Positions 45,410 through 45,662 of a stretch of DNA of 45,662 nucleotides are shown here, one piece after another. The notes beneath the pieces were generated by a model. The model had not been told where the DNA came from. It did not search any database and was given only the letters and a program-made list of their open reading frames with translations. A program made the translations under genes and the position numbers. The DNA is from Paracoccaceae bacterium (GTDB lineage Bacteria > Pseudomonadota > Alphaproteobacteria > Rhodobacterales > Rhodobacteraceae): NCBI GenBank assembly GCA_020832445.1, contig JAFIEO010000061.1, positions 1-45,662 on the forward strand, read 5' to 3'. Each line of letters begins with the position of its first letter. Within the stretch, counting starts at the first letter, position 1.

Positions 45410-45662
45410 CTACTCCATCGCCCCGGAGGACCCCGTGACCTCAACCAGACCCGCGGTCGTGACCACGCCCTGAACCGACTGGCGCGAGCCCAGATTCATG
45501 ACGGTGATCGTGTCGCCCAGACCCGCGCGCGCCCGCGCGCGGGCCGCGGGCAGGCTTACCCGCCCACCCCGCCGATAGGCCATGCGCACCGGGTCATTGA
45601 GCTGCACCACCGCGGCGGGGGCCCGATCGGCCAGCTGGTTCGGGCGGCCGGGTAACAGCGCG
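45410..45662 (-). CDS. flgA: FlgA, C-terminal part (truncated by window end)
   Basis: The frame is open from the window end to the stop at 45410, which gives about 83 residues. The segment VQLNDPVRMAYRRGGRVSL and LGDTITVMNLGSRQSVQGVV match the SAF/FlgA C-terminal domain of the periplasmic chaperone for P-ring assembly (FlgI). The leader and N-terminal part lie beyond base 45662. No internal start is needed; the apparent GTG at 45610 is inside the gene. Confidence 0.8.
   Translation of the reverse strand, partial: ALLPGRPNQLADRAPAAVVQLNDPVRMAYRRGGRVSLPAARARARAGLGDTITVMNLGSRQSVQGVVTTAGLVEVTGSSGAME

Overview
The window is 45.7 kb of GC-rich alphaproteobacterial chromosome. Gene content and protein style point to the Rhodobacteraceae/Paracoccaceae (Rhodobacter, Roseinatronobacter and Rhodobaca relatives): a PmtA-type phospholipid N-methyltransferase, a fused PntA beside PntB, acetyl-specific MetAA, a DUF3422 protein, a DUF1127-like small protein and a native-type flagellar export cluster. 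I see no rRNA, tRNA, CRISPR array, prophage or intact insertion sequence. Bases 1-90 are homopolymer-rich and look like a contig edge.

Layout. 0.1-1.5 kb (minus): gamma carbonic anhydrase and a 3-hydroxyisobutyrate dehydrogenase-type enzyme. 1.6-8.2 kb (plus): penicillin-acylase-family amidase, FadL-like porin with a folded leader, P-loop ATPase, homoserine O-acetyltransferase MetAA, alpha/beta-hydrolase. 8.2-18.8 kb (minus): TauE/SafE transporter, guaB, TehA/SLAC1-type transporter, gph, rpe, lipA, oxyR, mfd. 18.9-22.5 kb: a small membrane protein, then two GAPDH genes around a periplasmic rhodanese. 22.6-27.1 kb: glycosyltransferase, an unlisted 54-aa DUF1127-like gene, coaD, a CBS-domain protein and a dNTPase. 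27.2-31.6 kb: erpA, pmtA, an ABC exporter and DUF3422. 31.6-32.7 kb is an AT-richer accessory patch with a small secreted protein behind a 19-bp tandem repeat. 32.7-37.8 kb: pntB, pntA, a PEMT/ICMT-type methyltransferase and kynureninase. 37.8-45.66 kb: flagellar genes. A lytic transglycosylase, flhA, fliR, flhB and a FliJ-like gene overlap by 4 bp each on the plus strand. They converge on an M29 aminopeptidase, fliL, flgH and a truncated flgA on the minus strand.

Most of this is housekeeping: central carbon (two GAPDHs, rpe, gph), redox and NADPH supply (pntAB, oxyR), cofactors (lipA, coaD, erpA), nucleotides (guaB, dgt), repair (mfd) and motility. The most novel signal is a roughly 210-235-bp non-coding element present twice in opposite orientation (15111-15345 and 24391-24602). 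Both copies have large imperfect inverted arms, a conserved inner hairpin and traces of a 19-bp terminal inverted repeat. It looks like a MITE or structured-RNA repeat family and flanks a 9-kb segment. Next are an identical 12-bp operator-like word in front of both GAPDH genes, with a related site before pntA; GAPDH paralogues that differ at the NAD-specifying aspartate; and a 10-bp hairpin plus terminator behind the second GAPDH gene that could release a 3'-UTR RNA.
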